Source of the DNA: Halicephalobus mephisto
Lineage: Eukaryota; Nematoda; Chromadorea; Rhabditida; Panagrolaimidae
Assembly: GCA_009193035.1 (NCBI GenBank)
Contig: SWDT01000009.1
Coordinates: forward strand, 372,001 to 436,000
Length of the DNA: 64,000 nt
Direction: 5' to 3'
Position 1 is the first letter of the stretch; the number at the start of each line of letters is the position of its first letter. Made by a program: the position numbers and the translations under genes. Shown piece by piece: positions 23,101 to 34,900 of this stretch. The notes below the pieces were generated by a model, which had not been told where the DNA came from, searched no databases, and was given only the letters and a program-made list of their open reading frames with translations.

Positions 23101-23740
23101 CACCAAGAAGCTCAAATACGAACTCTTTGTTGATATCTATTTCGTCCGGATTATAGCACATGTACTGACGAGTCCCGAGAGTTTTGCATTTTTCTGTGGA
23201 GTTGACGATAGCAAACCAAAAAAATTGTTTCATTTCGTCGTCCCCTAAATCCGGAAGCTCGGGGAAGCTATAAAGGTCCGTGACGAGAACGAGATTGCTT
23301 CTGACGGCCATTGTACAGTAATGAGTCATGCAAATTTCGACATCTGGGATGATCTTCTGTTGGACTTCTTCGATCAGGTCTAGACATCTGGTGAGGTTAT
23401 TGCATTTTGAATTTTCGTAAGTATTCAGCCAAAAATTCGGATCATCCCATTTCGGATCAGATATATTGTAAACCACACTTCCCAGCTGTTGATAAACGTA
23501 AACATAGCACTTTGAGCCGTACTGTTCGACAGCAAAGCGACAAAGATCAAGAGCTTTCGAAACGGCTAAATCGAAATCTTCGAAAGTGGAATCTGAAGAA
23601 AAAACAGGAAATATCAGACTTGCGGCATCATCTGCGGGGATTGTGAATATCTCTTTACAGTACGTACAGTCATCTGAACAATTACCACAAAAACAAGGAA
23701 TAATTACAATCGATAAAATTACGACATGTAGAAAAGACAT
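17149..23740 (-). CDS. Receptor tyrosine kinase with two-module ectodomain
   Basis: Exons 23740-23092, 22542-22318, 20061-19675, 19080-18915 and 18094-17149 join in phase to 790 residues. Signal peptide (MSFLHVVILSIVIIPCFCG), Cys-containing ectodomain with N-glycosylation sites, one membrane helix (about 433-457, followed by YRKRK), then a kinase domain. Kinase motifs are intact: GKGSTATV (507-514), VAVK (Lys545), HRDLAARN (Asp640), DFG (658-660), LPIRWLSLEAL and SDVWSFGILAYEVFSFG, which is tyrosine-kinase type. The ectodomain ends of exons 2 and 3 resemble each other (WFPDYPLDVTRNYF.. and FWILNQGFDFTSMKRHL..), suggesting a duplicated module. The family is probably a nematode-specific RTK group like KIN-15/16; the ligand is unknown. 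If exon 2 is not spliced at 22318 it reaches TAG at 22259, giving a soluble protein. Confidence 0.83.
19180..19560. repeat. 30-bp minisatellite in kinase gene intron 3
   Basis: About 13 copies of a 30-bp unit with GAAGTTTAGATAGGATTCTG and GAAAGATTCA. It reads openly on the + strand as a 10-residue repeat, but this is an artefact of the unit length. Intron 4 (18160-18740) holds other degenerate TTCTGAAATTTTGGAAAATT repeats. Confidence 0.8.
20125..20325. repeat. Short tandem repeat, TCTAATAGAAGAGTACC unit
   Basis: About ten imperfect copies of a 20-21-bp unit (CTAATAGAA + GAGTACCT/ATAGTACCT) just upstream of exon 3 of the kinase gene, inside intron 2. Confidence 0.75.
20690..21180. other. GC-richer island inside the kinase intron, unexplained
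   Basis: Much less AT-rich than its surroundings. On + an ATG at 20699 opens 44 codons (MIPSRNLYSTGRRTQ...) ending at a good donor (TAT|gtaagc). On - the same stretch is also open (VPGAVVAIIAHIAQ). No following exon could be placed, so a nested gene or ncRNA is only a possibility. 21180-21515 shows nothing further. Confidence 0.3.
21519..21942. mobile_element. pogo/Tigger-like composite MITE
   Basis: Begins CAGTAGAACATGGATATAA after TA and ends TATATCGAAATTTTACTG before TA. It contains a second partial copy in inverse orientation (GGTCTGAGTGAGTGAG matches the inverse of 6343-6360). Lies in intron 2 of the kinase gene. Confidence 0.6.
22027..22128. mobile_element. pogo/Tigger-like MITE, 102 bp
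   Basis: CAGTAGAACTTGGATATAAG at the left, TATATCCAACTTCTACTG at the right, TA on both sides. Same length as 6139-6240, in the opposite orientation. Confidence 0.75.
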
Positions 23741-23879
23741 AATCTGTCGAAATTAATCAATCGAGTCGTGAAAGAAAGTGATGAAAATTAAAGAAATATG
23801 ATAAGAGTCGATCGGCGAAGTAATCCTTTAACAAACTGCGTTTTTTAACATTATAGAAAAATTATTCGAATAATTACTT

Positions 23880-24066
23880 TTATCATCAATGACCGACTTT
23901 GAAATAAACAAAGAAATATCTCTCCTGAAGATTTCGGACATCACATTGAATCTGAAGCAAATCACGAGACACGGAGGAATCTCATTCCTTGGAAGATACT
24001 TAATATTGCTGACAGTTATTCAAAACGTTTAAGCACAAAACCAGAAATCACAATTGAATGAAATCA
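23880..24066 (-). pseudogene. Truncated chemoreceptor (7TM) remnant, paralogue of the gene at 26.0 kb
   Basis: On the minus strand the segment reads ITVSNIKYLPRNEIPP.. CFRFNVMSEIFRRDISLF, matching ITINDPRFLPRMSIHP.. YFRFSLIPQVFKTAISLYF at the C terminus of the receptor at 26035-26704. DNA identity extends upstream (VISGFVLKRFE versus VIFVFLLKLFQ), but a 1-nt loss near 24018 breaks the frame. No TM1-TM5 sequence is found further upstream. A dead or fragmentary tandem duplicate. Confidence 0.6.
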
Positions 24067-24154
24067 AACTATTTTTGGATCTATGTTGTTGAAATAATTG
24101 AGCACTGTTTTATTCATTATACAATTTTTTTTTAAATATTGAGACAAAAATTAG

Positions 24155-24350
24155 ACTAAAAAGAAAAGACCTGAAATGACAGTCTGAGAATCACGAAACA
24201 TGGGATACTGTAAGGCATGGATGAGACACTCGGTTGTACTGTGTAGAAAATTATAACAATTGTACATTGTGGCTTATTCGTGATAGTAATAATTATTAAT
24301 ATCCTTCTGCTTTCTGTCCTAACAGAAAGCAATATTGAGAGCGTGATTTT
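24155..24350. repeat. Single copy of the 205-bp repeat found at 63.3-64.0 kb
   Basis: AAGACCTGAAATGACAGTCT, GGGATACTGTAAGGCAT, then GTCCTAACAGAAAG follow the same order as in 63360-63530. No gene. The surrounding 23741-26034 holds the chemoreceptor remnant, a MITE, AT-rich DNA (24880-25500) and an 84-bp minisatellite. Confidence 0.6.
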
Positions 24351-24544
24351 GAAAATTGTTATTTGTATATACACATTGCTTTCATCCAAAGTCTGAAGAT
24401 TATTTAAGGAATTCATGTAATCTGGCCTCTAACTGAAAATCACGCTTAAAAAACATGCTTATTATTATCTGAATTTGTACTTGCATTGTTTTCGAGGATT
24501 TCTGGAGGAAACATAAATATCTAAAATAATGTTATTACATAAGT

Positions 24545-24865
24545 TTTCTGAAATCACGCCTAACTGAATGGAATCAACACGTAATAGTTCCTGATCACAG
24601 TTTTTATATTATTTGATTCTGAACATAATCAATGATAGAATTGCAATCTAACAGAAGATTGATGGTAACTGAGTGTGATCAACATATTTGGACCATGTTT
24701 GTTTCTAGTTAAGAAGATATTAGTACATTGATCACACTCAGTTACCATCAATCTTCTGTTAGATTGCAATTCTTCCATTGGTTATACTGAGAACCAAATA
24801 ATATAAAAACTGTGATCAGGAACTATTACTTATTGATTCCATTCAGTAAGATATGATTTCAGAAA
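24545..24865. mobile_element. Near-palindromic MITE, family 2, copy 2, with 8-bp direct repeat
   Basis: TTTCTGAAATCACGCC ... GATTTCAGAAA, 321 bp, internally inverted. It is flanked on both sides by ACATAAGT (24537-24544 and 24866-24873), an 8-bp duplication as made by hAT-type transposases. Confidence 0.85.
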
Positions 24866-25639
24866 ACATAAGTTAATGAAATAAAAATCGTCATTTTGAA
24901 GTAATTTTTAGAACTTTTAATTAACTAAAAATAAATTTTCAACGACATAAAATAGAAATGTAACATTTGCTAAATTGAATAAATTATATTGGTATTTACA
25001 ATCCATAAATTAAATGACTTCACATTACTGTAAAAACATAAATAACCGACATTACGAAATTGCTTCAATACGAATTTTTAGTTTTTTATGAAAACAGAAA
25101 TTTTAAAAAAATTTTATGAAGATTTCGAAAATTTTAAAAACGAATAAAAACTAAAATGAAATTTAACAAGATTTCATTATTAAAATTTTTTATAGTAGAT
25201 CATTCTTAGAGATATTGTACCGTAAGATAACTTTGTTCTAGACGAATATTCCACTATACAGAAAAAATATAACTTTTAGTCCATTAAAAAATATAAATCG
25301 TCACTATTAAGTTCCAATTTTCGTCAAAAGTCAAATATTCATGAAAAATTTCATATTTCGCAATTGTTACAAAACCAAAAATTACGATTTTTTGTGTAAT
25401 AAAGTCGAAAAAGAAAAAATAAATTAAGTCGAAATTTAATGATTTTCGAAAAAATTATTTTCCTAACATCATAGAATCGTTTCAGTTAAGCTTCTAGAAT
25501 GATTGCTTCTGTAAAGAGATTTGGGGAGTCTATACTTCTACTGGACGGGACCAGATGTAAATAGTAGCGAGTCACAGCCAAAATATACAAAAACGCTAAG
25601 TTTTATCTGTTACAAAAATGATAATAATAATTACGTTTT

Positions 25640-26015
25640 CTCGCTCGCGTCTTCCTCCTTTCGTTGCGGGACCCTTCTTTCTCCGTTTTTCCTTCTTTAC
25701 GTGGACGCAGAACACGTATTTTTTGGCTTTCTCTTTATTTCCTATTCCTCTTTTTCCCTTCTTTCTCCGTTTTTCCTCTTTTACGTGGGCGCGGAACGGG
25801 TATTTTTTGGCTTTCTCTTTATTTTCTATTCCTCTTTTTCCCTTCTTTCTCCGTTTTTCCTTCTTTACGTGGGTGCAGAACACGTATTTTTTGGCTTTCT
25901 CTTTATTTTCTATTCCTCTTTTTTTTCTTCTTTCTCCGTTTTTCCTTCTTTACGTAGACGCAGAACAGGTATTTTTTGGCTTTCTCTCTTCCTATTCCTC
26001 TTTTTTACCTTCGAT
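25640..26015. repeat. 84-bp minisatellite (28-codon multiple)
   Basis: Four copies with TATTTTTTGGCTTTCTCTTT at 25717, 25801, 25885 and 25970. Because 84 is a multiple of three, all copies are open in several frames (FPSLRRRRTGIFWLSLFL-type on +, VHVKKEKRRKKGK-type on -), which looks like genes but has no start, splice or conservation support. It lies just 3' of the chemoreceptor stop codon. Confidence 0.8.
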
Positions 26016-26034
26016 TCCGTCGACGCTTTCTTCA

Positions 26035-27841
26035 TCAATGACTTGACTTTGAAATCAGATAAATAAACAAAGAAAAATAAAGAGAAATCGCTGTTTTGAA
26101 TACTTGGGGAATCAGACTGAATCTGAAGTAGATTATCGGATCTGGATGGATTGACATTCTCGGAAGGAATCTTGGATCGTTGATGGTTATTTGTTGGAAA
26201 AGCTTAAGTAAAAAAACAAAAATCACAATCGGATGAAATTGATAAAAATGAAATCGAGCAATTGAAAAATTCGAAGAATCAATAAAAATATCAAAAAATT
26301 GAAATTTTCCAAAAATCAAAATTCCTTTAACAATGGTAAAAATAGTGAATAAAAAAGAAAAACTCAAAATTATCATCTGAGGAAATTGATGAACGTAGAA
26401 AAAAGTAAATTTAGAACAAGATGAAAAATCTTGTTTGATAACTTTATAAAAAAAATCAAAATAATATCCGCAATTTGGATTAAATGCAGGAACTGCAAAG
26501 ATCCCAGAAAGGACAACCACGGCAATGGCGATGGTTTTAGGTGCTGCGAATCCGTACATGATTTTGTAAAAACGATGAAAATGCCAGAAAATAAACCTGT
26601 CGAAGGAGATCACAAAAAGCAGAAAAGTGTTGATGAAATTCGCCAACAGAATGAAAGTGATCATTGGCCAGAAAGGAATAGGTCCATTTTGTGGATTGAG
26701 ATCGCTGAAATCAATCGATTAGTATCTTATCTACCGTATAATCTCCACATAAATAAGATTAACAATGTGATCCCAAATGTTGTAGTCTAAATATGTAAAT
26801 TTTCGAACTTATTCGAATGTTTTATGTAATCTGGTTTCTCAGTCAAAACTGCATATAAAAATAACCATCCTCGTTCTTTAGTTTACATTCCAATTCTTCT
26901 CGATGATCGTCGAAGATGGCATCTCTATCGAATAAATCTTAACTATCTGCCTACTCATCTAGAGATTTGTTTTCACCTTTATCTGTTTTTCTCCTAATAT
27001 AAGTTCATCCATCCTCTCTAATGTCCATTTTGATTTAATGTACGTTCGTCTGTTTTGATTAAATGTACGTTTAACTGTTTTGACTTAGTGTATGTTTATC
27101 CCTAATGGTTTAATGTACGTTCATCCATTCTGACTTAATGTACGTTCGTCTGCTTTGACTTAGTGTATGTTTGTCTGTTTTGACTTAGTGTATTTTTATC
27201 CCTAATGATTTAATGTACGTTCGTCTCTTATGATTTAATGCATGTTTATTCCTTATGAATTAATGTAAGTTTGTCTGTTTGTAAACTTGTCCTTAAGTTC
27301 AGAAAGAGAGTATTCACTTCTAAGCTTTTATAACCCTAATGTCAGCTTGATTCCCTAAATGCCAGTACCTATATACTTCTAATGGCTGAAGTCCTCATAC
27401 GTAAGGAGTTATGACCTAAATTTTACAAACTATACTTGAATACTTTTGAATTTAATTTTTGAATCGTAGCGCTCTTAAAAAACAACTAAAATGGATCTAA
27501 TTTGAGGATTATGTCGACCTTAAGGACCTTGAGGAGAATTTTTCGTTTTATTAGAGCTGAAACCAAATCATCATTACCACAGTAAGAAAACAGCGTAGAC
27601 GAAACAGGCGATGAAGGCCCACAGAAGATGCGAAAAACCGAAGACGACGGAGTAGATCCCCATCGGAGTCGATTTTAAGGAGTTTTTTGAAATACATTTA
27701 ACTATTGTGTAAACTGAGGAAATCACCATCAATATCCCTGTCTAAATAAAAGATTATTACAGTAATCATCGAAATGGAAAGTACCACAAAAGACGAAACA
27801 ACTGCGAAATCAGAATAATCCCAATATTCTCTGTAGTCCAT
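26035..27841 (-). CDS. Nematode 7TM chemoreceptor-like GPCR, model partly unresolved
   Basis: Exons seen: 27841-27785 (ATG), 27741-27578, 26786-26735 and 26704-26035. Exons 1-2 give TM1 and TM2 (FAVVSSFVTGILMVISSVY; MGIYSVVFGFSHLLWAFIACF). The last exon gives TM3 (MITFILLANFINTFLLFVISFDRF), TM4 (TIAIAVVVLSGIFAVP), TM5, TM6 (HPIVIFVFLLKLF) and TM7. Exon 2 ends in phase 2 but exon 3 needs phase 1, and the direct join creates TGA, so an exon is missing, a base is wrong, or the gene is damaged. A ttttag acceptor stands 17 bp before the ATG (possible spliced-leader site). It loosely recalls the Srx/Srt/Srz superfamilies; I cannot assign one. Confidence 0.6.
27020..27285. repeat. Minisatellite in chemoreceptor intron, about 26-bp unit
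   Basis: Nine to ten copies of TTTGACTTAGTGTATGTT / GATTTAATGTACGTTCGTC variants. Confidence 0.75.
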
Positions 27842-29045
27842 TTCCGACTCGTTAAACACTAAAAATAAATTCGGAAATCAACTTTCAAATTTTGTTTTTC
27901 ATTTTAATCTAATTTATCGTAATTGGAAAATACGTTTATGGCGTCGAATTTAAAAGTTACGAAATGTAGTTGTTACGACATCGCGGTGTGTGGAGCGAAG
28001 TAAGAAAGAGTTCTTTGGCGGACTGAAACATAACATTATCGAGCAACTGACCAATAATAACACTCTATACTAGTGCTCCAGATTACTACTGTAATCATGT
28101 CAAGACCCAGCATTCAGGAAAGGCGATTAACTTCAAATCCCAACAGTAATAACTCATAACAAGCTGTCTGAAATCACACCTAACTGAATGGAATCAACAC
28201 GTAATAGTTCCTGATCACAGTTTTTATATTATTTAATTCTGAACATAATCAATGATAGAATTGCAATCTAACAGAAGATTGATGGTAACTGAGTGTGATC
28301 AACATATTTGGACCATGTTTGTTTCTAGTTAAAAAGATATTAGTACGTTGATCACACTCAGTTGCAATCAATCTTCTGTTAGATTGCAATTCTGCCATTG
28401 GTTATACTGAGAATCAAATAATATAAAAACTGTAATTAGGAACTGTTACTTATTGATTCTATTCAGTTAGGTGTGATTTCAGAAAGCCTGTCATGCGATA
28501 GTCAATAAACATAATAATCATAGTATTTTCAATTTGAAAATGAATTTTGTTACGAAATAGTCTCAGCAAGAATTTTTAGAATTTCCCAGTTGGGACCTCA
28601 GGTTGTAGAATTTTTATAATTTTCCAGTTAGGACCTAAACTGAAAAATTTCTGTGATTTTTTAAATTATATTTTTTCTGTAATCCGGTCGAAATACCGTA
28701 ACCTAGGAAACTCTTCAAAATTGAATTTTTTGGTTTTTAGCATCTACTCATTTGGATATTTTTTATAATTTTATGGTGACTGAAAACTTAAGTCTTATTT
28801 AATTTTTAATTAAATGCCATAAGGCAATCTGAAAAAACCAAAAACAGGTGCTCCAAATTAATGTTTTAAATTTTCTTTATGAATTTTAATATTACTTCAT
28901 TTCACTAAAAATATTTTATTTAAAAAATTATTTTATTTAAAAAAGTATTTTATTTAAAAAATTATTTTATTTAAAAAAGTATTTTATTTAAAAAATTATT
29001 TTATTTAAAAAATTATTTTATTTAGAATTATTTATTTAAAAAATT
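27842..29045. other. Intergenic region between chemoreceptor genes
   Basis: Divergent promoter region of two receptor genes. Contents: a MITE (28165-28486), a dispersed-motif copy (TACGAAATAGTCTCAGCAAG, about 28554) and an ATTTTATTTAAAAAATT tract (28915-29045). No other gene seen. Confidence 0.6.
28165..28486. mobile_element. Near-palindromic MITE, family 2, copy 3
   Basis: GTCTGAAATCACACC ... GTGTGATTTCAGAAAG, ~320 bp, inverted halves closely matching the copies at 7043 and 24545. A target duplication is not clear here. Confidence 0.82.
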
Positions 29046-29075
29046 TTATTTTATTTTACAAATTTCGACGTAATT

Positions 29076-30458
29076 ATGCCGGAGGATACTGTACTTCCTG
29101 ATTACTGTGTACTGTATGTCCTGAATGCTGCTGAGAACATTCTTCTCGTTGTTGCTATAATCGTCGGGATTTTCAGTGCTTTTGTGGTTCTTCGGAATCC
29201 TATATTTCACAAAAATTTCATGATTCTGCTGACTCATCTTTTTTACGAATGCCTACTGTACCTTGTTCTGCAACTGATGATTACGGTAGTGGCGTATTTC
29301 GAGTACTTTGTGATTTCGTACGAGGACTTGCTGATCACTTCGGGCTGGGTACGGTACTTGGAGCTGGCCAGGATCGCCCACGCCGGGATGTGCATCGTGA
29401 CCTTCATGTTCCTGATGCTCGAGCGCTTCTGGGCTACGGTAGAATTGAAATTTTATGAAAATGAAAAACCTCGAAAATTTATTCTTTTTTTAAATTTTAT
29501 TTTTGTTTTTACAGTATGCCACACCGCTGCAGGATGTATAATTTTCAAAGTTGTTCCAATTTTCGTTTTCGGAATAACCACCGGAACGACCGTAATCGTG
29601 ACCTTAGGCGTTTTTGTTTATTCTTACGAAATCAACAGAATCAGATACAAGGAGTCCTACCGTAACATGGATTCTGGATACACCCTGAGCGAGAGGTTCC
29701 AACTGAGAGAAAACATCCGGGTCCTGAGGGTTCTGAGGACTACGGTAGTGATTCTGTCCTTCGGAAACATTTTTCTCCTAATTATTGTTTCGTTAAATTT
29801 TTTCAAAATTGGCGGTTCGGATTTCGCTCTGAGAAAAACCATCAATTTCATCATCCCTTTTTACACCCTGGTGATCGACCTCGTGACCATCAAAGAAGTC
29901 CCAATTTGGCGTCACGAAGCCTACAAGTCAGTTTTCAACTTTTAATCAAAAATTAAAATTAGAAAAAATTTTTAATTAAAAATTAGAAAAAAATTACTTA
30001 AAAATTTAAAAAATTATTTTAAAATTTAATCGAAAATAAAATTTTTTTAAAAATAAAAATAAGTTTTTTTTAAATAATTTTTTTTAAATTGAAAATAATT
30101 TTTTTTTAAATTGAAAATAAAAAATTTTTTTAAATTAAAAATAATTTTTTTAAAATTGAAAATAAGTTTTTTTAAAATAATTTTTTTTAAATTGAAAATT
30201 AATTTTTTTTAAATTAAAAATAAGTTTTTTTTAAATAATTTTTTTTAAATCGAAAATAAAAATTTTTTTTAAATCGAAAATTAATTTTTTTTCAGGACTT
30301 TACGTCGAATAATCCGCTTCAAAAAAAGAGCAGTTAGAGACTCGAGTAATGTTACGGTAGAAAATTTGAAAAATCTGAACGGAAAACAATTGGCTTTTTC
30401 GCAGGAACAAGAAAGACAACTTTATTTTCAACAATTAACGAATGCTTGGAATCAATAA
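29076..30458 (+). CDS. Sre-type 7TM chemoreceptor
   Basis: Exons 29076-29926 and 30296-30458, 337 residues. Seven hydrophobic segments, starting with AENILLVVAIIVGIFSAFVVL. Sre-like hallmarks: NPIFHKNFMILL after TM1, LERFWAT with FYENEKPRK after TM3, and the loop block YTLSERFQLRENIRVLRVLR before TM6. Nematode Sre receptors are expressed in chemosensory neurons and couple to G proteins. The C-terminal tail (exon 2) is basic and then Gln-rich. The 369-bp intron is a TTTTTTAAATTGAAAAT tract. Confidence 0.82.
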
Positions 30459-31936
30459 AATTATTTTAAAAATTAAAATTGATTTTTTTACAAAATTGTC
30501 CAAAAAGGAATTTTTGGAATTTTTAATTTTAACATTTACACGTCCAGATTACGGTAGATTTCAGAAGTCTCTGTGAATCCGGGAGATTCCAGAATACCGT
30601 ATTACTGTGAAAATTAAAATTTATTTTTTTTACGAAATGGTCCCGACACGACTTTTTTGAATTTCCCAGATTTTGAACACAAGTGTACGGTAGATTTCAG
30701 AAGTTCTCCAAAATACAGTACTCTTAAGAAAAATTTATTTTTCGAATTTTACAATTTAGAATTTCAGTTTTTTGTTCAAAGTCACATTATTGTGAAAATT
30801 AAAATTTAATTTTTTTACGAAATGGTCCCGACACGAATTTTCGGAATTTTCAAACTCAAAAAACCTTTAATTTCAGATGTTACCACCGAGATTACTGTAG
30901 AATTCGGAAGACTCCAGAAGTCCCCACAAAATTACACAAGACTTTGGGGTACTGTATTGTTGTAAAAATAAAAAATAAATTTTTACAGAAAATTGTTTAT
31001 AAACAAATTTTTATAGATTTTTTATAAATTTTTATAATTTTTTACTTTGTATCTTGGTATCCAGTTTATCAAGGATTTTAAAAATTTTTAAGATATTTTA
31101 GAAAATTACAAAATATTTTAGAATTAAAAAAAATTAAAAACAAATTTTTACATTTTTTTATAAATTTTTATAATTTTTTATTTTGTATCTTGGTATCCAG
31201 TTTACCAAGGATTTTGGAAAATTATATTTGTAATAAAAATTATACTTTATTACGAAATTTCCTCGATATGAATTTCCAAAAAAATCCAAAATTTTTTTAA
31301 TAATTTTGAAAATTTTTACTGAATTCTGAAAAATTGTGCAATTATTTTTATTTATAAAATGGCGGAAATTTATAAAAGAAAATTAATAAAAAAATTAATA
31401 AATTCAAAACAGTTTGCGTGAGAGTTCTTTCGTCATCTTCCGATTTCGTAATTATAAAATTAATTAAAAAAACAACTTTCTTGCAAAATTGTCTCAACCG
31501 GGATTTTCGGAATCTTAGAACTCAAGTATGACTCATGAAAATATTTTTTTTAATTATTTCGAAATTTTTTTTGAATTACATTTTGCTTGAATGAATCTAG
31601 AAACTTCTAAAACAAGGTCATTTGAAGTACAAAACCCCTTACCTACCTTCGGAGGTTGATAATCATATATGAAAATACAAATAGATTTCGAAAAATTACA
31701 ATAATGAACTTATTTTTTAAAGCAAATTTGTTTCCTCAGTTTAAAATTTTTCGTCTCTTTCCACGAATATTGCGAAATAACAGCCAGATAAATTCGTTAC
31801 TCTTAATCTGCGAGCCATTCATGACTGAATAGTGGGAATGGTCCTGCGACGAAAGAAATTCGAACTCGTTTGACGAAATAAATATTTTCCATTTTTGTTT
31901 TTTATCTATGATAATTTTTGTTTTTCTGAGTGTTTC
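30459..31936. repeat. Intergenic repeats: dispersed CCCGACACGA motif, and a duplicated ~120-bp segment
   Basis: 30470-30960 holds three to four ~165-bp units, each with TACGAAATGGTCCCGACACG and a TACGGTAGA/TACTGTAGA block. 31020-31095 and 31141-31215 are direct duplicates sharing TTGTATCTTGGTATCCAGTT. The remainder is AT-rich. No gene seen. Confidence 0.65.
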
Positions 31937-34900
31937 ATGCCAGAACCACCAAATGAAGAATTGGCGATGACGTCCACGAGCAATTCTTCTGGATCTGGAA
32001 CTCAGAAATCTGCGTCGGTCGAAAATCCAAAATTCGTTCTTCCTGAAGGTCTGGTAATTCCGGATCAGAATTACGTCGACGAAGACGGTGTGCTTCATGT
32101 AGATATTACTGAAGGTAAATCTTGATTTTTCGAAGGGATTTGATATATGAAATTTTTCCAGAAGCTTCGATTTCTCTGTCGCCGTATCAAGTACGGGACT
32201 CCCAGGACAAGTCCCAAGATCCCGCTTTTAATTCCTTCGTTAACATCGGTGTGTCGCCTTCAGAAGCCCATTTCCTGATTCAGAATGCTCACATGGCGTT
32301 TCTGGCGGCGGAGAAAGCCGCTGCTTGTAGGATCCACGCCGAAACCAACGGGACGGTTTGTTTCGTGCGAAATTTCTTTTTCAAACTCCTTTTTCCAGAC
32401 TTGTGAGGTCCTCAACCACCAGATAAACGATCTTAAGAACTACGTGACGAGTTTGCAGAATAGAATTGTGTCCTTGAGTTCCGACAAAGACGAAGCCATA
32501 AATGCCAAACAAGAAGCCGAATCGAAACTCGAAGAATTGAAGATCCAATACGACGCCGTAGTCAGCCAGAGGCTAGAACAAGTAGGTAAAGCCAAGGAAG
32601 CGTCCAAGCTGCAGGAGGACTACGACAAATCCCAGACTGTCTTGAACGAAATGGTCAAAGCGTATTCGAATCTGAAGGAACAGTATTCCGAAGCCATCAA
32701 GATTGCCTCCGTCTTCGCAAAGGAACGGGATTCCGCCCAAACTCAGTACCATGACATCAATATCCAGTGTAAACGGCTTCAATTGGAGAACGAAGTACGG
32801 ATTTCTAACGCCATGGACGTCGTGGATTCTTTCGGTAAGTTTCTCTAGACTAATACATTTTATAACTTGTTGTTTTTCAGTGGAATTAGCCCGAAAAACT
32901 AGTCTGCAGATTCCGGAAGATTTACGAAAGAAAATAGACAACGTAAAGCGCGATGGTGTGAGTATTTCGGAATTCGAAAATGATCCTGTGCCGAAAAAGA
33001 AAACGAAAAAAGACAACACCCGGAAAAGGCGAACTATTTCCTCAGGAGACCGTGTTTCCCAATCAGGACAATCTGAGGCCTCGATAGAAACCAAAGGACT
33101 GGAAGCTATGTTGATTGATTTCGTTGAACCTTCTATTCCGGAACCAGCTACAAGTCCTCAGAAGTCACCCTTGAAAGTTTCAGGGAAATCAAATGAACAA
33201 AGTTCTTCAAAGATTGCAGCAAATGATATGGACTTGGTGATTTCTGACGACAGTAGTGCTGAAGAAGATATTGTAGAAACTGTAAATAGATCGCCAGTTC
33301 AAAAATCACCACGGAAATCTCCGAAGAAGTCGAATGAACCGAATCCTTCGAAAACTATGGATCTGAATGCTGATTTGATGCTTTCTGAAGACAGTAGTGC
33401 TGAAGAGGATAATGGTACAAAAACGGCAGAAACGCTTTCTGAAGTGCAAAGTTCGTCATCAATGAAATCTCCAAAGAAATCGAAAGAATCAAGTTCTTTG
33501 AAGCAGATCGCTCCTAATGTGGATTTGATGCTTCCAGAAAGTAGTGTTAAAGAAGTTGTTACGAGTACAGTAACTGAATCTCCCTCGGTGCAGATCTCAT
33601 CGAGAAAATCCCCAATGAAATCAGATGAATCAAGTTCTTCGAAGACCACGATTTTGAATGCAGATTTGATTCTTTCGGAAGAAAGTGCAGTTGAAGAAGA
33701 AGTTCCAAAAACTGCAACAAAATCTTTGTCTGTACAGATTTCTCCAAGAAAATCTCCAATGAAACCTCCTGAACAAAATCCACCGAAGAATGTTGTTTCT
33801 AATACGGATTTAATACAGCCTGAAGAAAGCCGGGTTGAAGAAGTTACTACTACGACAATGAAGCATTCTTCAGTACAGAAATCGCCGAAGAAATCCCCAA
33901 GGAAGTTGAATGAATTTAATGTTTTGAAGAATGTTCATAATGCAAATTTGGTTCTTCCGGAAGAAACTGGTAATGAAGAACAGATTATGAAATCATCTGT
34001 GATACAGAAGACATCACCAAGGAAGAGTTTAAGGAAGCAGAGTCAATCAAGTCCGTCGAAAACTTTGGCCATAACTAAGGATTTGGCACTTTCTGAAGAA
34101 AGTAGTGCTGAAGAAGATTCTGTTGTGAAAATTCCGAAAAAGTTTACTGAACAAATTTCTCAAAGAAAACAGAATGAATTGAGTAAGTTGAAGACTGTAA
34201 CTGGTGGTGTGAATACGGTAATTTTTGGAGAAAAATCCAAAGTCGAAAAAACTACAGAGAAAATTCCATCAGTTTTGAAGAAATTACCTCCAGTTAATCC
34301 AAGGACTGCTGTTAGGATTCTTGGTAGTACTGTAAAGAAACCAGTTTTGAAATCGACAAAAGGAAAAAATGATTTGTTAGTTTTTGCAAAAGAAGCTCAA
34401 CCACCATCTATGTTGAATAATAAAAGTACAGCCGTTGCTGGAGTTGTTCCGTCTATCCATGGAAGGAAGACTATGACAGTTAGAGAAATGCAACAACAAA
34501 TGATGATGAAAGATAAAAAAGAAATTTTAGAAAAATTAAGAAAAGAACAAGAAAATATGGTTTGTTTTTTTTTAATAATGAAAATTTTAAATTTTTCTTT
34601 AGCCAGTATCGAAACCATTACAAAAGAAGGTTACTGTATCTATTGTTCAGAAATCGAAGAAAAATGAAGAAAAAGTTGATGGAAAAAATCCTCAAGAATT
34701 AGTGATTCCTTTGACGTCGAATGTTGAGGAATCTAATGTTGAAAAAACTCAAGAAACAACTACTGTACAAGAAAAGTAAGATTATTGTTTTTTTTGGTTT
34801 TAATTTTATGATTTTTGTAGATCTGATCCGTCTGCTAGTAATACTGGTAGAATGGCAACTAGATCGTCTATTGCTCCTAAACGTGGTCAAAGTATGGCTC

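Noticed and set aside
23545..23640. Internal intron in the first exon of the receptor kinase (tttcttcag near 23594)
   Set aside because: The only possible donor would give an intron of about 29 nt, too short; the frame is open throughout.
25521..26066. Long overlapping open frames on both strands with repeated aromatic/basic motifs
   Set aside because: Explained by an 84-bp minisatellite whose unit is a multiple of three; no start context, splice sites or non-repeat coding sequence.
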